From: an uncultured Prevotella sp.
GTDB lineage: Bacteria > Bacteroidota > Bacteroidia > Bacteroidales > Bacteroidaceae
DNA: 34,067 bases
NCBI GenBank assembly: GCA_945873145.1
Contig: CAMCBZ010000030.1
Span: 1 to 34,067, forward strand
Direction: 5' to 3'
Made by a program: the position numbers and the translations under genes. Position 1 is the stretch's first letter, and each line of letters starts with the position of its first letter. The notes beneath the pieces were generated by a model. The model worked only from the letters and a program-made list of their open reading frames with translations. It was not told where the DNA came from and searched no databases. Positions 22,387 to 29,644 of the stretch are shown in pieces.

Positions 22387-23184
22387 TCACATATGCTTCG
22401 CCTGTCTGTGTATGCTCTTTGACAGCAGTTCATAGAGTTGTTGGAGTTCTGGGTCATCAGCCATCAGGGCGGACTGGGCGGCAATGACATTTTCGTCGTA
22501 GCGCACGGCTGGGCCCGTCTGGGCATCGTGTGGCGACAAAGTGTGGACTTTGCGCGCCGTCTCGTCAATGAGCGGGAGCATCACGTCGAAAGGCAGATGG
22601 TGGGCGGCAAGGATTCCGGCGGCAATGTCGTAGCAGTGGTTGACGAAGTTGCACGCCCACACCGCCGACAGATGCAAGTATTTGCGGTCAGCGGTCGACA
22701 AGGGATAGACGCGGCGGGAGATGGATTGCGCCAATGCGGCGAGCCGGGTGTGGGCGGTCTCGTCGTTCCATTCGATGAAGGTGGGGATCATGCTGAAGTC
22801 TGTCTCACGCGCTTTCGAGAAGGTCTGCATGGGATAGAAGACGCCATAGTGCGGAGCTTTGTCCTTGAAGACATCCATAGGCATGGAGCCGGCGGTGTGG
22901 AGGAAGACTTTCTCCGAGAGGGCAGCCCCCGAAGAGTTCAGCGCGCGGGTCAGCTCGCCGATGACATCGCGCAGTGCCTTGTCCTTGATGGAAAGGATGT
23001 ACACGTCGGCGCGGTTGTCGATGGTCGGCAAGTCGGTTGTCGCGGGACAGCCAAGGATGGCGGCTAAAGCTTCTGCTGAGGTTGCCGTGCGGCTGTATAC
23101 CTGCAGGATGTCGTGACCGGCTTTTTTCAGTGCCTTGCCTAAGTTGGTGGCAAGGTTGCCGGCTCCTATCAATACGATTTTCAT
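22387..23184 (-). CDS. Rossmann-fold DUF2520 protein, candidate ketopantoate reductase
   Basis: 265 aa. The N-terminus KIVLIGAGNLATNLGKAL is a GxGxxA dinucleotide-binding fold (PF10727-like). The C-terminal helical half (YLHLSAVWACNFVNHCYDIA, PLIDETARKV) is the DUF2520 domain. The overall layout is that of 6-phosphogluconate-dehydrogenase-like reductases. Francisella PanG, a non-canonical ketopantoate reductase, is to my recollection of this type, so the adjacent type II PanK, coaBC and panB make a pantoate role attractive. In other Bacteroidetes, DUF2520 genes also sit beside unrelated genes, so this stays a hypothesis. A 154-base gap with a 28-bp inverted repeat separates it from the kinase gene upstream. 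Confidence 0.82.
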   Translation of the reverse strand: MKIVLIGAGNLATNLGKALKKAGHDILQVYSRTATSAEALAAILGCPATTDLPTIDNRADVYILSIKDKALRDVIGELTRALNSSGAALSEKVFLHTAGSMPMDVFKDKAPHYGVFYPMQTFSKARETDFSMIPTFIEWNDETAHTRLAALAQSISRRVYPLSTADRKYLHLSAVWACNFVNHCYDIAAGILAAHHLPFDVMLPLIDETARKVHTLSPHDAQTGPAVRYDENVIAAQSALMADDPELQQLYELLSKSIHRQAKHM

Positions 23185-23193
23185 AATAATGAG

Positions 23194-23309
23194 CCCCCTC
23201 TAACTCCCCCCGAGGGGGGAGAACAGCAATTCCATTAAATACCTTGCTTAGCAGGAATGAACGAGTATGGGGTGGGCTCTCCTCCCCCCTCGGGGGGAGT
23301 TAGAGGGGG
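23194..23309. repeat. 28-bp perfect inverted repeat
   Basis: Arms at 23194-23221 (CCCCCTCTAACTCCCCCC then GAGGGGGGAG) and 23282-23309 are exact reverse complements, 60 bases apart. The right arm is followed by a second partial copy (GGGGAGCTAGAGGGGGG). It lies between the kinase gene and the DUF2520 gene and could form a long cruciform or transcript hairpin. Confidence 0.85.
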
Positions 23310-23338
23310 GGGCGGGGAGCTAGAGGGGGGCTTGAGGG

Positions 23339-24172
23339 TTATTCTTTTTTGTTATTTACATAGCTCAGTGCGGCACCGATAGCCGTGCAGAACTCGCTGC
23401 TCTTGGGGATGATGAAGCGCACGTCGTAGAGTTCTTCGAGTTTGGGGAAGAGCTCGTTGCACTGTGGCAGTCGTGAGAGGTTGCCGATGAGCACAAAGTC
23501 GCGGATGCCGCTGTTGAGTGAGCTGAGGATGGAAGCCGAGCCGATGGCTTGCAGCACCATACAGATCAGACCCTTGGCGATGTCCTCGCGGCTGGCGTTG
23601 CCCTGGGCGTTGGCAAAGAGGCTGGCGGTGGCGTCCATAGGTAAACCCGGTAGCGGATGAGCCGAGATGTCGCCGATGCTTAGGTTGATGTGCGTGATGT
23701 CGCCGTCAAGGGCCATCTGCGAGATCTGTTTGATGTCGTCGGTTTGAAGAAGCAGACGGCTGAGGCCGTTGAGCGTACCGCCGCCGATGCCGATGCCGCC
23801 GAGGTGGCGGATGGCGCCGTCCTGGTAAGAGACGAGCGACGTACCCGTGCCCATTGACACCACAATCATGCGGCTGAGTTTCGACTCAAAGGCCGCACCG
23901 AGTCCGTCGGCGATGAACTCCTCGACTTTCTGCGTGGTGAGGCCGTAGATGGGGCTGTTGATATAAGCTGCGCCGACACCAGTGAGCATCACGCGCTCCA
24001 CGTCGTCGAGGGCGATGGCGTTGTCGTGAAGGAACTTGCCGAAGGCGCCGTAGAGCGAGGTTACGGGGTCGGTGGCTTTGATCCACAAGGGCGAGATGAC
24101 CTCGCTGTCGCGGATTCCTACTATCTTTGTCGTGGAGATGCCCACGTCGATACCGATTGCTATCTTGTTCAT
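23339..24172 (-). CDS. coaW: Type II pantothenate kinase
   Basis: 277 aa, similar in size to Staphylococcus CoaW. The actin-like fold motifs are visible: GIDVGISTTKIVGI (phosphate 1), VVSMGTGTSLVSY (phosphate 2) and GGIGIGGGTLNGLS. It phosphorylates pantothenate to 4'-phosphopantothenate, the first step of CoA synthesis; type II kinases are usually insensitive to CoA feedback. Type III (coaX) lacks this middle GIGGGT signature, so type II is preferred. It lies downstream of coaBC on the same strand, with a 9-bp-unit tandem repeat in the gap. The symbol is by family analogy. Confidence 0.88.
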   Translation of the reverse strand: MNKIAIGIDVGISTTKIVGIRDSEVISPLWIKATDPVTSLYGAFGKFLHDNAIALDDVERVMLTGVGAAYINSPIYGLTTQKVEEFIADGLGAAFESKLSRMIVVSMGTGTSLVSYQDGAIRHLGGIGIGGGTLNGLSRLLLQTDDIKQISQMALDGDITHINLSIGDISAHPLPGLPMDATASLFANAQGNASREDIAKGLICMVLQAIGSASILSSLNSGIRDFVLIGNLSRLPQCNELFPKLEELYDVRFIIPKSSEFCTAIGAALSYVNNKKE

Positions 24173-24190
24173 GATCTGTTGAGAGGGGAT

Positions 24191-24280
24191 ATAGAGATTA
24201 TAGAAGCTATAGAGGGGATAGAAGTTATAGAGACTATAGAAGCCATAGAGACTATAGAAATCATAGAAGCCATCGAAACG
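24191..24280. repeat. 9-bp tandem repeat between coaBC and coaW
   Basis: Ten units of GARNNNATA (for example GAGATTATA, GAAGCTATA, GAGACTATA). Many pair up as an 18-bp higher-order unit. The plus strand could be read as an Ile-Glu repeat, but there is no gene there. It is a minisatellite in the transcribed leader of coaW. Confidence 0.85.
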
Positions 24281-24300
24281 AGAGAGACGATCGCGAGGCC

Positions 24301-25548
24301 TTAGAGGCAGTCGACGATGTCCTTGGCCACCTCACGCTTGCTCTTCTTCGGGAAGTCGTGGCGGTGGCCGTCGCGCGAGATGATGGCGATCTGGTTGTTG
24401 TCGCTGCCGAAGGTGGTGTCGGGGATGCGCGTGGAGTTGAGCACGATGAGGTCGGCGTTTTTCTTCCGTAGCTTCTCCTCGGCGTTGTGCACCTCGTTGT
24501 TGGTCTCCAAGGCGAAGGCCACGAGCTTCTGTCGGCTTGTCTTCATCTTGCCGAGTGCGGCGGCGATGTCCTGCGTGGGGAGCAGGTCGATGTGGAGTCC
24601 GTCCTTGCCCCGCTTGATCTTTTGGTCAGCGACTGTCGCCGGTTTGAAGTCAGCGACAGCGGCGCAGAGGATCGCTATGTCGCAATGCGGAAAGGCCTCG
24701 GTGGCGGCGTGATACATCTCTTCGCAGCTCTCCACGTCGATGCGGTGGATCGCCGGTGAGCACTGCAAGGCCACAGGGCCGGCGACAAGCGTGACGTCAG
24801 CTCCGCGTTGCAGACATTCCTCGGCGAGGGCAAAGCCCATCTTGCCGGTGGAGTAGTTGCCGATGAAGCGCACGGGATCGAGTTTCTCGTAGGTAGGTCC
24901 GGCAGTGATGAGCACGTGCTTGCCGGCGAGGGAGTGCGTCACGGGAGCCTGACGGTTGTCGGTTGCAGCTTCGTCCTGGGCAGTCGCCCCGGTGTTTCCT
25001 GCTTCGTCCTCAAAGTATTTGTCGAGCGCGGCGATGATGTTCTCCGGTTCCTCCATGCGTCCCTTGCCCTCCAGCCCGGAAGCGAGGAAGCCAGAGCCCG
25101 GTTCTATGATATGGTTGCCATAGCTGCGCAGTGTCTCAAGATTGCGTTGTGTGGCGGGATGACGGTACATGTCCAGGTCCATGGCGGGGGCAATGAAGAC
25201 GGGCGCTTTCATGGAGAGATAAGTGGTGATAAGCATGTTGTCGGCGACACCGTTGGCCATTTTGCCGAGACTGCTTGCCGTGCAGGGTGCGATGAGCATG
25301 GCGTCGGCCCACAGTCCGAGATCCACGTGGGAGTGCCACGTGCCGTCGCGCTGAGCGAAGAAGTCGCTGATGACGGGCTTATGGGTCAGTGCGCTGAGGG
25401 TGACAGGGGTGATGAATTCCTTGCCCGCGGGCGTGATGACGACCTGCACCTCGGCCCCGCGCTTGACGAGTCCGCGGATGATCAGACAGGACTTATACGC
25501 CGCGATGGAGCCTGTGATGCCCAATACGATTTTCTTTCCTTTTAGCAT
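24301..25548 (-). CDS. coaBC: Bifunctional phosphopantothenoylcysteine decarboxylase/synthase
   Basis: 415 aa. The N-terminal CoaC half (1 to about 185, GITGSIAAYKSCLIIRGLV) is the flavoprotein decarboxylase, with His74 in HVDLG. The C-terminal CoaB half (about 205-415) begins HVLITAGPTYEKLDPVRFI and includes NYSTGKMGFALAEE and DQKIKRGKDG. Together they turn 4'-phosphopantothenate and cysteine into 4'-phosphopantetheine. Compared with the E. coli protein, the CoaC motif PAMN reads PAMD (Asp124), and the ACGxxGxGRM segment reads ASGLEGKGRM (Ser157 instead of Cys). This may be normal in Bacteroidetes but is worth checking. It is divergent from panB, with coaW downstream. Confidence 0.95.
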   Translation of the reverse strand: MLKGKKIVLGITGSIAAYKSCLIIRGLVKRGAEVQVVITPAGKEFITPVTLSALTHKPVISDFFAQRDGTWHSHVDLGLWADAMLIAPCTASSLGKMANGVADNMLITTYLSMKAPVFIAPAMDLDMYRHPATQRNLETLRSYGNHIIEPGSGFLASGLEGKGRMEEPENIIAALDKYFEDEAGNTGATAQDEAATDNRQAPVTHSLAGKHVLITAGPTYEKLDPVRFIGNYSTGKMGFALAEECLQRGADVTLVAGPVALQCSPAIHRIDVESCEEMYHAATEAFPHCDIAILCAAVADFKPATVADQKIKRGKDGLHIDLLPTQDIAAALGKMKTSRQKLVAFALETNNEVHNAEEKLRKKNADLIVLNSTRIPDTTFGSDNNQIAIISRDGHRHDFPKKSKREVAKDIVDCL

Positions 25549-25610
25549 TTCGCTGCGAGTTGAAATGAATAAATGAGCATAGTCTTATGGACTAATTGCT
25601 TTCTTGGCTA

Positions 25611-25639
25611 CAAAGTTACAAAATAATTATATAACTTTG
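25611..25639. promoter_or_regulatory. Divergent -7 boxes for coaBC and panB
   Basis: TAACTTTG on the minus strand (25618-25611, towards coaBC) and TAACTTTG on the plus strand (25632-25639, towards panB) lie back to back, 13 bases apart. Neither has a good TTTG partner. The two genes could be co-regulated from this shared 114-base region. Confidence 0.65.
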
Positions 25640-25662
25640 CACTTGTAAAAGAACTAATCAAC

Positions 25663-26481
25663 ATGGGTTATTTAACAACAGACAAGAAAAAGATCACTAC
25701 AAAGACTATTTTAGAGATGAAAGCCGCGGGCGAGAAGATTGCCCAGATGACGGCTTACGACTTTACGACGGCTGGCATTCTCGACCGCGCGGGCATTGAC
25801 AGCATCCTTGTCGGGGACTCTGCCTCGAATGTCATGGCTGGCAATGCCGACACGCTGCCGATCACCGTGGATCAGATGATCTATCATGCGAGCTCGGTGG
25901 CGCGTGCGTGCCAGCACTGCCTGGTGGTGTGCGACATGCCGTTCGGCTCTTATCAGGTGAGCCGTGAGGAAGGTGTGCGCAATGCCATCCGCATTATGAA
26001 GGAGACGGGTGTCGACGCCGTGAAGATGGAAGGCGGCGAGGCTATTGCCGACACGGTGCGCGCCATCGTGGAGGCCGGTGTGCCTGTCGTGGGACATTTA
26101 GGACTCACTCCGCAGAGCATCCACAAGTTCGGTGGCTATGGTCTTCGTGCCAAGGAAGAGGCTGAGGCACGCCAGCTGTTGGCCGACGCTCATGCGCTCG
26201 ATGAGGCTGGTGTCTTCGCCATCACGCTGGAAAAGGTGCCTGCCAAGCTTGCCGCTCAAGTCACTCGCGAGGTCAAAGCCGCTACGATTGGCATTGGCGC
26301 CGGTCCCGACACCGACGGTCAAGTGCTCGTCTATGCCGATGCGCTGGGTATGACGCAGGGCTTCAAGCCGAAGTTCCTCCGCCACTTTGCCGATGTCTGC
26401 AAGTGCATGACAGATGGCGTGCAGGCGTATGTGCAGGCGGTGAAAGGCGCAGAGTTCCCCAACGAGGAGGAGAGCTACTAA
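25663..26481 (+). CDS. panB: 3-methyl-2-oxobutanoate hydroxymethyltransferase (ketopantoate synthase)
   Basis: 272 aa. It adds a hydroxymethyl group from methylene-tetrahydrofolate to ketoisovalerate, giving ketopantoate. The family signatures are DSILVGDSASNVMAG (metal-binding Asp), LPITVDQMIYH, VGHLGLTPQSIHKFGGY and ITLEKVPAKLA with the catalytic Glu. Length and N-terminus (KKKITTKTILEMKAAGEKIA, MTAYDF) are normal. It is divergent from coaBC. panC-panD are about 12 kb away in this window, with the accessory stretch between. A partial stop-adjacent repeat begins a few bases past the TAA. Confidence 0.97.
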   Translation: MGYLTTDKKKITTKTILEMKAAGEKIAQMTAYDFTTAGILDRAGIDSILVGDSASNVMAGNADTLPITVDQMIYHASSVARACQHCLVVCDMPFGSYQVSREEGVRNAIRIMKETGVDAVKMEGGEAIADTVRAIVEAGVPVVGHLGLTPQSIHKFGGYGLRAKEEAEARQLLADAHALDEAGVFAITLEKVPAKLAAQVTREVKAATIGIGAGPDTDGQVLVYADALGMTQGFKPKFLRHFADVCKCMTDGVQAYVQAVKGAEFPNEEESY

Positions 26482-26645
26482 AAAGCCTCACCTCCGAAAC
26501 ACCTGTCTTCGTCACTTTTGGGAGATAGGCTTGTAACGCATTGGCAATCAATATTAGTGTACTTTGATATGGGTGTCCAAAAATTTGTGTGAGCATTGCT
26601 TCAAGGATATTGGTTAATATTATTATTACCATCAAGAGATGAGCG

Positions 26646-26729
26646 TGTAGGAGGTGACGCGTCCCCGCGTCACAAAACCATATAACATCGCAAGAGATCA
26701 TCGCGCCGCGAGACGCGTCGCCTCCTACA
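26646..26729. repeat. Second REPIN-like paired hairpin (GTAGGAGG family)
   Basis: The left arm TGTAGGAGG runs into the hairpin GTGACGCG-TCCC-CGCGTCAC (26654-26673), a perfect 8-bp stem. The right arm (26703-26729) is inverted, reads TGTAGGAGGCGACGCGTC on the other strand, and forms a similar hairpin with one mismatch. The design (GGAGG head plus 4-base-loop hairpin, inverted pair) parallels the GTCCGCTG family. Confidence 0.8.
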
Positions 26730-26852
26730 TGGCATTGTAAGACGGGAATCTCTATGACGAATACAGGAACCACGCTGTCCTTTGACTTGGGTGTCCCAAT
26801 GACGAAAACAGGGTAAACCTCATCCCCGAAACACAACTCGCTCCCACCCCCC

Positions 26853-26878
26853 TCAGCCTCACCCCGGGGTGAGGCTGA
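26853..26878. repeat. 26-bp perfect palindrome
   Basis: TCAGCCTCACCCC followed directly by its reverse complement GGGGTGAGGCTGA, with no loop. It is the CCTCACCCC core of the stop-adjacent repeat joined to its own inverse. Confidence 0.8.
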
Positions 26879-26948
26879 AGGGAGTAGCATAAGTGTGGTA
26901 TATTGTATAGCAAAGAGGAAAGAAAAAGAATAAAAAAGCACAATTTCC

Positions 26949-26979
26949 TTTGCCGTTACATCCATTTCGCTTAACTTTG
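26949..26979 (+). promoter_or_regulatory. Promoter of the relA-type gene
   Basis: TTTG (26949-26952), exactly 19 bases, then TAACTTTG (26972-26979): a full consensus match, 48 bases before the start codon. Confidence 0.8.
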
Positions 26980-27027
26980 CAAGGGATAAGTGACGTTTTT
27001 ATTGAGTTATTTGTTAAGATTTAGGTT

Positions 27028-29241
27028 ATGGAAGAAGAGAAGTTTGCGTTTACACCGGATGAACTGAGGGAAACTAAGGAACTCCATGACGACCTCAAAG
27101 AGAAGCTCGCCGACAGCTTGAAGCCCGGCGACGATGAGCACCTGACGGCTTTCATAGAGCGCACGATGCGGCAGGGTGGCGTCTGCCGTGATGTCTTTGG
27201 GCTGAACCCTATCCTCACCTCCTTGCAGACTGCACGCATCACCGTCGACGAGATCGGACTGCGACGCGACGGCGTCATCGCCACCATGCTCTATGGCTGT
27301 CTCGGCGATAACCTCGAGGCCGTGGAAGAGATACGCAAGGACTTCGGCGACGACGTGGCACGCATCGTTCACGGACTTATCCGTATCCAGAAACTATACG
27401 AGAAAAATCCCGTCATCGAGAGCGAGAACTTCCGCAACCTGCTCCTGAGCTTCGCCGAAGACATGCGCGTGATCCTCATCATGATCGCCGACCGCGTCAA
27501 CATCATGCGGCAGATACGCGACACACCCAACAAGGAGGCTCAGCACGAGGTCTCGGAAGAGGCCAGCTATCTCTATGCGCCACTGGCCCATAAACTCGGA
27601 CTCTACACGCTGAAGAGTGAGCTGGAGGATCTCTCGCTCAAATACCTTGAGCATGACGCCTACTATATGATTAAGGAGAAGCTCAACGCTACCAAGCAGG
27701 CGCGCGATGCTTATATCGACCGCTTCATCGGACCTGTCAAGGCACGACTCGAAGAGGCCGGACTGAAGTTCCACATCAAAGGTCGTACCAAGAGCATCCA
27801 CTCCATCTGGCAGAAGATGAAGAAGCAGCAGTGCGGCTTCGAGGGTATCTACGACCTCTTCGCCATCCGCATCATCCTCGACTCCCCGCTGGAAAAGGAG
27901 AAGCAGCAGTGCTGGCAGGTATACTCGATCATCACCGATATGTATCAGCCTAACCCGAAACGACTGCGCGACTGGCTCAGCGTGCCGAAGTCCAATGGCT
28001 ATGAGAGCCTTCACATCACGGTGCTCGGACCGGAGAACAAATGGGTGGAGGTGCAGATACGTACCGAGCGCATGGACGACATCGCTGAGCACGGTCTCGC
28101 CGCGCACTGGCGCTACAAGGGTATCAAGAGCGGCGGACAGATGGACGAGTGGCTCGCCAACATCCGTTCGGCTCTCGAAGCCGGCGACGGACTGCAGGTC
28201 ATGGATCAGTTCCGCATGGACCTGACACCCGACGAGATCTATGCCTTCACGCCGAAGGGCGACCTCTTTAAGTTCCCCGCCGGCGCTACGGTGCTCGACT
28301 TCGCCTACCGCATCCACTCCAAGATTGGAAACAGCTGCGTGGGCGGACGCGTCAACGGCAAGGTGGTGTCTATGCGCCAGGAACTTCACTCGGGCGACAG
28401 TGTGGAGATCATCACGCAGAACAACCAGAGCCCGAAACGCGACTGGCTGAACATCGTGAAGACCTCAAAGGCGAAGTCGAAGATTCGACTGGCACTGAAA
28501 GAGACACAAGCCAAAGACGGACTCTATGCCAAGGAGTTGCTCGAGCGCCGATTTAAGAACAAGAAGGTGGAGATGGAAGAGAGCGTCATGGGGCATCTCA
28601 TCAAGAAGATGGGCTTCAAGGAGACGTCGGACTTCTATCGCCAGATTGCCGACGGCAAACTCGACCCCAACGAGGTCATCGACAGATATGTGGCGGTGCG
28701 CGACCATCTGCAAAACGCTACCAAGGAGCACGAGACGGTATCGGCAGAGAACTTCGCCTATGAGAGTCCTAATGAGGAGCTCACCCGCAGCGACGACGAC
28801 GTGCTCACCATCGACCAGAACCTCAAAGGCATCGACTATCAACTTGCGCCCTGCTGCCATCCTATCTATGGCGATCCTATCTTCGGCTTCGTCACGGCAG
28901 GCGGCGGCATCAAGATCCATCGCACCGACTGCCCCAACGCGGCAGAGATGCGACGCCGCTTCGGCTACCGCATCGTCAAGGCACGGTGGAGTGGCAAAGG
29001 CCAGTCGAAATACGCCATCACCCTCCGCGTCATCGGCAACGACGACATCGGCGTGGTCAGCAACCTGACTAACGTCATCTCGAAGGACGAGAAGATCGTC
29101 ATGCGGTCGATCAACATCGACAGCCACGACGGCCTGTTCTCCGGCAACCTCGTCGTACAGCTTGAGGACACCACGCGCCTGCAAAGTCTGATCAAGAAGC
29201 TAAAGGCTGTGAAGGGCGTGAGGGATGTGAGCAGAATATAA
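27028..29241 (+). CDS. relA: RelA/SpoT-family (p)ppGpp synthetase with degenerate hydrolase domain
   Basis: 737 aa. The synthetase domain is intact: FEGIYDLFAIRIIL (271-284), SNGYESLHITV (from about 322) and EVQIRTERMDDIAEHGLAAHW. A TGS domain starts near 402 (DEIYAFTPKGDLFKFPAG) and an ACT domain ends the protein (about 665-737). In the N-terminal hydrolase domain the expected LLHDVVED is replaced by MLYGCLGDN (87-95), so the metal-binding His-Asp is absent. This points to a synthesis-only, RelA-like alarmone enzyme responding to starved ribosomes. The second, hydrolase-competent enzyme that such cells need must lie elsewhere. A stop-adjacent repeat begins 1 base past the stop. Confidence 0.92.
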   Translation: MEEEKFAFTPDELRETKELHDDLKEKLADSLKPGDDEHLTAFIERTMRQGGVCRDVFGLNPILTSLQTARITVDEIGLRRDGVIATMLYGCLGDNLEAVEEIRKDFGDDVARIVHGLIRIQKLYEKNPVIESENFRNLLLSFAEDMRVILIMIADRVNIMRQIRDTPNKEAQHEVSEEASYLYAPLAHKLGLYTLKSELEDLSLKYLEHDAYYMIKEKLNATKQARDAYIDRFIGPVKARLEEAGLKFHIKGRTKSIHSIWQKMKKQQCGFEGIYDLFAIRIILDSPLEKEKQQCWQVYSIITDMYQPNPKRLRDWLSVPKSNGYESLHITVLGPENKWVEVQIRTERMDDIAEHGLAAHWRYKGIKSGGQMDEWLANIRSALEAGDGLQVMDQFRMDLTPDEIYAFTPKGDLFKFPAGATVLDFAYRIHSKIGNSCVGGRVNGKVVSMRQELHSGDSVEIITQNNQSPKRDWLNIVKTSKAKSKIRLALKETQAKDGLYAKELLERRFKNKKVEMEESVMGHLIKKMGFKETSDFYRQIADGKLDPNEVIDRYVAVRDHLQNATKEHETVSAENFAYESPNEELTRSDDDVLTIDQNLKGIDYQLAPCCHPIYGDPIFGFVTAGGGIKIHRTDCPNAAEMRRRFGYRIVKARWSGKGQSKYAITLRVIGNDDIGVVSNLTNVISKDEKIVMRSINIDSHDGLFSGNLVVQLEDTTRLQSLIKKLKAVKGVRDVSRI

Positions 29242-29344
29242 AAGCCTCACCCCTGCAGCCTCACCCCCTATCCCCTCTCCAAGGGGAGAGGGGAGTAAAA
29301 TGCTGGATAAACAATTTCCAGCAGTCGTATCATAGTAAGGCAGC

Positions 29345-29508
29345 TTCCGTGAAGTCCGTTTCCGTGAGGTCTGCTTCCATGAGGTCCGTTTCCGTGAGGT
29401 CCGCTTCCGTGAGGTCCGCTTCCATGAGGTTCGCTTCCGGGAGGTCCGTTTCCGTGAGGTCCGCTTTCGGGAGGGCCGTTTCCGGGAGGTCCGCTGCCCT
29501 CAGCGGAC
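29345..29508. repeat. Ten 15-bp head units ending in the REP hairpin, copy C
   Basis: Ten contiguous units (29345-29494), variants of TTCCGTGAGGTCCGC, lead into hairpin GTCCGCTGCCCTCAGCGGAC (29489-29508). The inverted partner hairpin seen at the other loci is missing here. The unit equals the 5' half of the REP sequence. Confidence 0.88.
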
Positions 29509-29550
29509 ACCATAGCAACTTCCAATACCCAAATGCTGCGTACGTTTTGC

Positions 29551-29630
29551 AGGGTGCGGCCCTTGTGGCCGTCCGCCGATAAAACAATAATAACAACAAA
29601 GGGTGCGGACGGGCACAAGGGCCGCGCCCT
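29551..29630. repeat. 26-bp inverted repeat upstream of the RAYT gene
   Basis: The arms at 29551-29576 (AGGGTGCGGCCCTTGTGG then CCGTCCGC) and 29605-29630 match at 24 of 26 positions as reverse complements, with a 28-base AT-rich loop. The left arm recurs near 33977. It ends 14 bases before the RAYT start codon and may be a binding or regulatory site. Confidence 0.8.
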
Positions 29631-29644
29631 GAAACAAATTGGCT

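Larger units (their letters stand above)
26482..27027. other. panB-relA intergenic region, repeat-rich
   Basis: No gene is supported. It holds a partial stop-adjacent repeat (AAGCCTCACC, 26484), a paired hairpin repeat (26646-26729), two copies of GGGTGTCC near 26570 and 26790, a 26-bp palindrome (26853-26878) and the relA promoter. Confidence 0.65.

Noticed and set aside
27394..28389. 331-codon minus-strand ORF opposite relA
   Set aside because: Shadow ORF; the sense strand has full RSH domain motifs.
29268..29618. Pro/Gly/His-rich ORF on the minus strand (GPHGNGPPG-like)
   Set aside because: The collagen-like sequence is just the 15-bp REP head array read in frame; other frames give similar artefacts.
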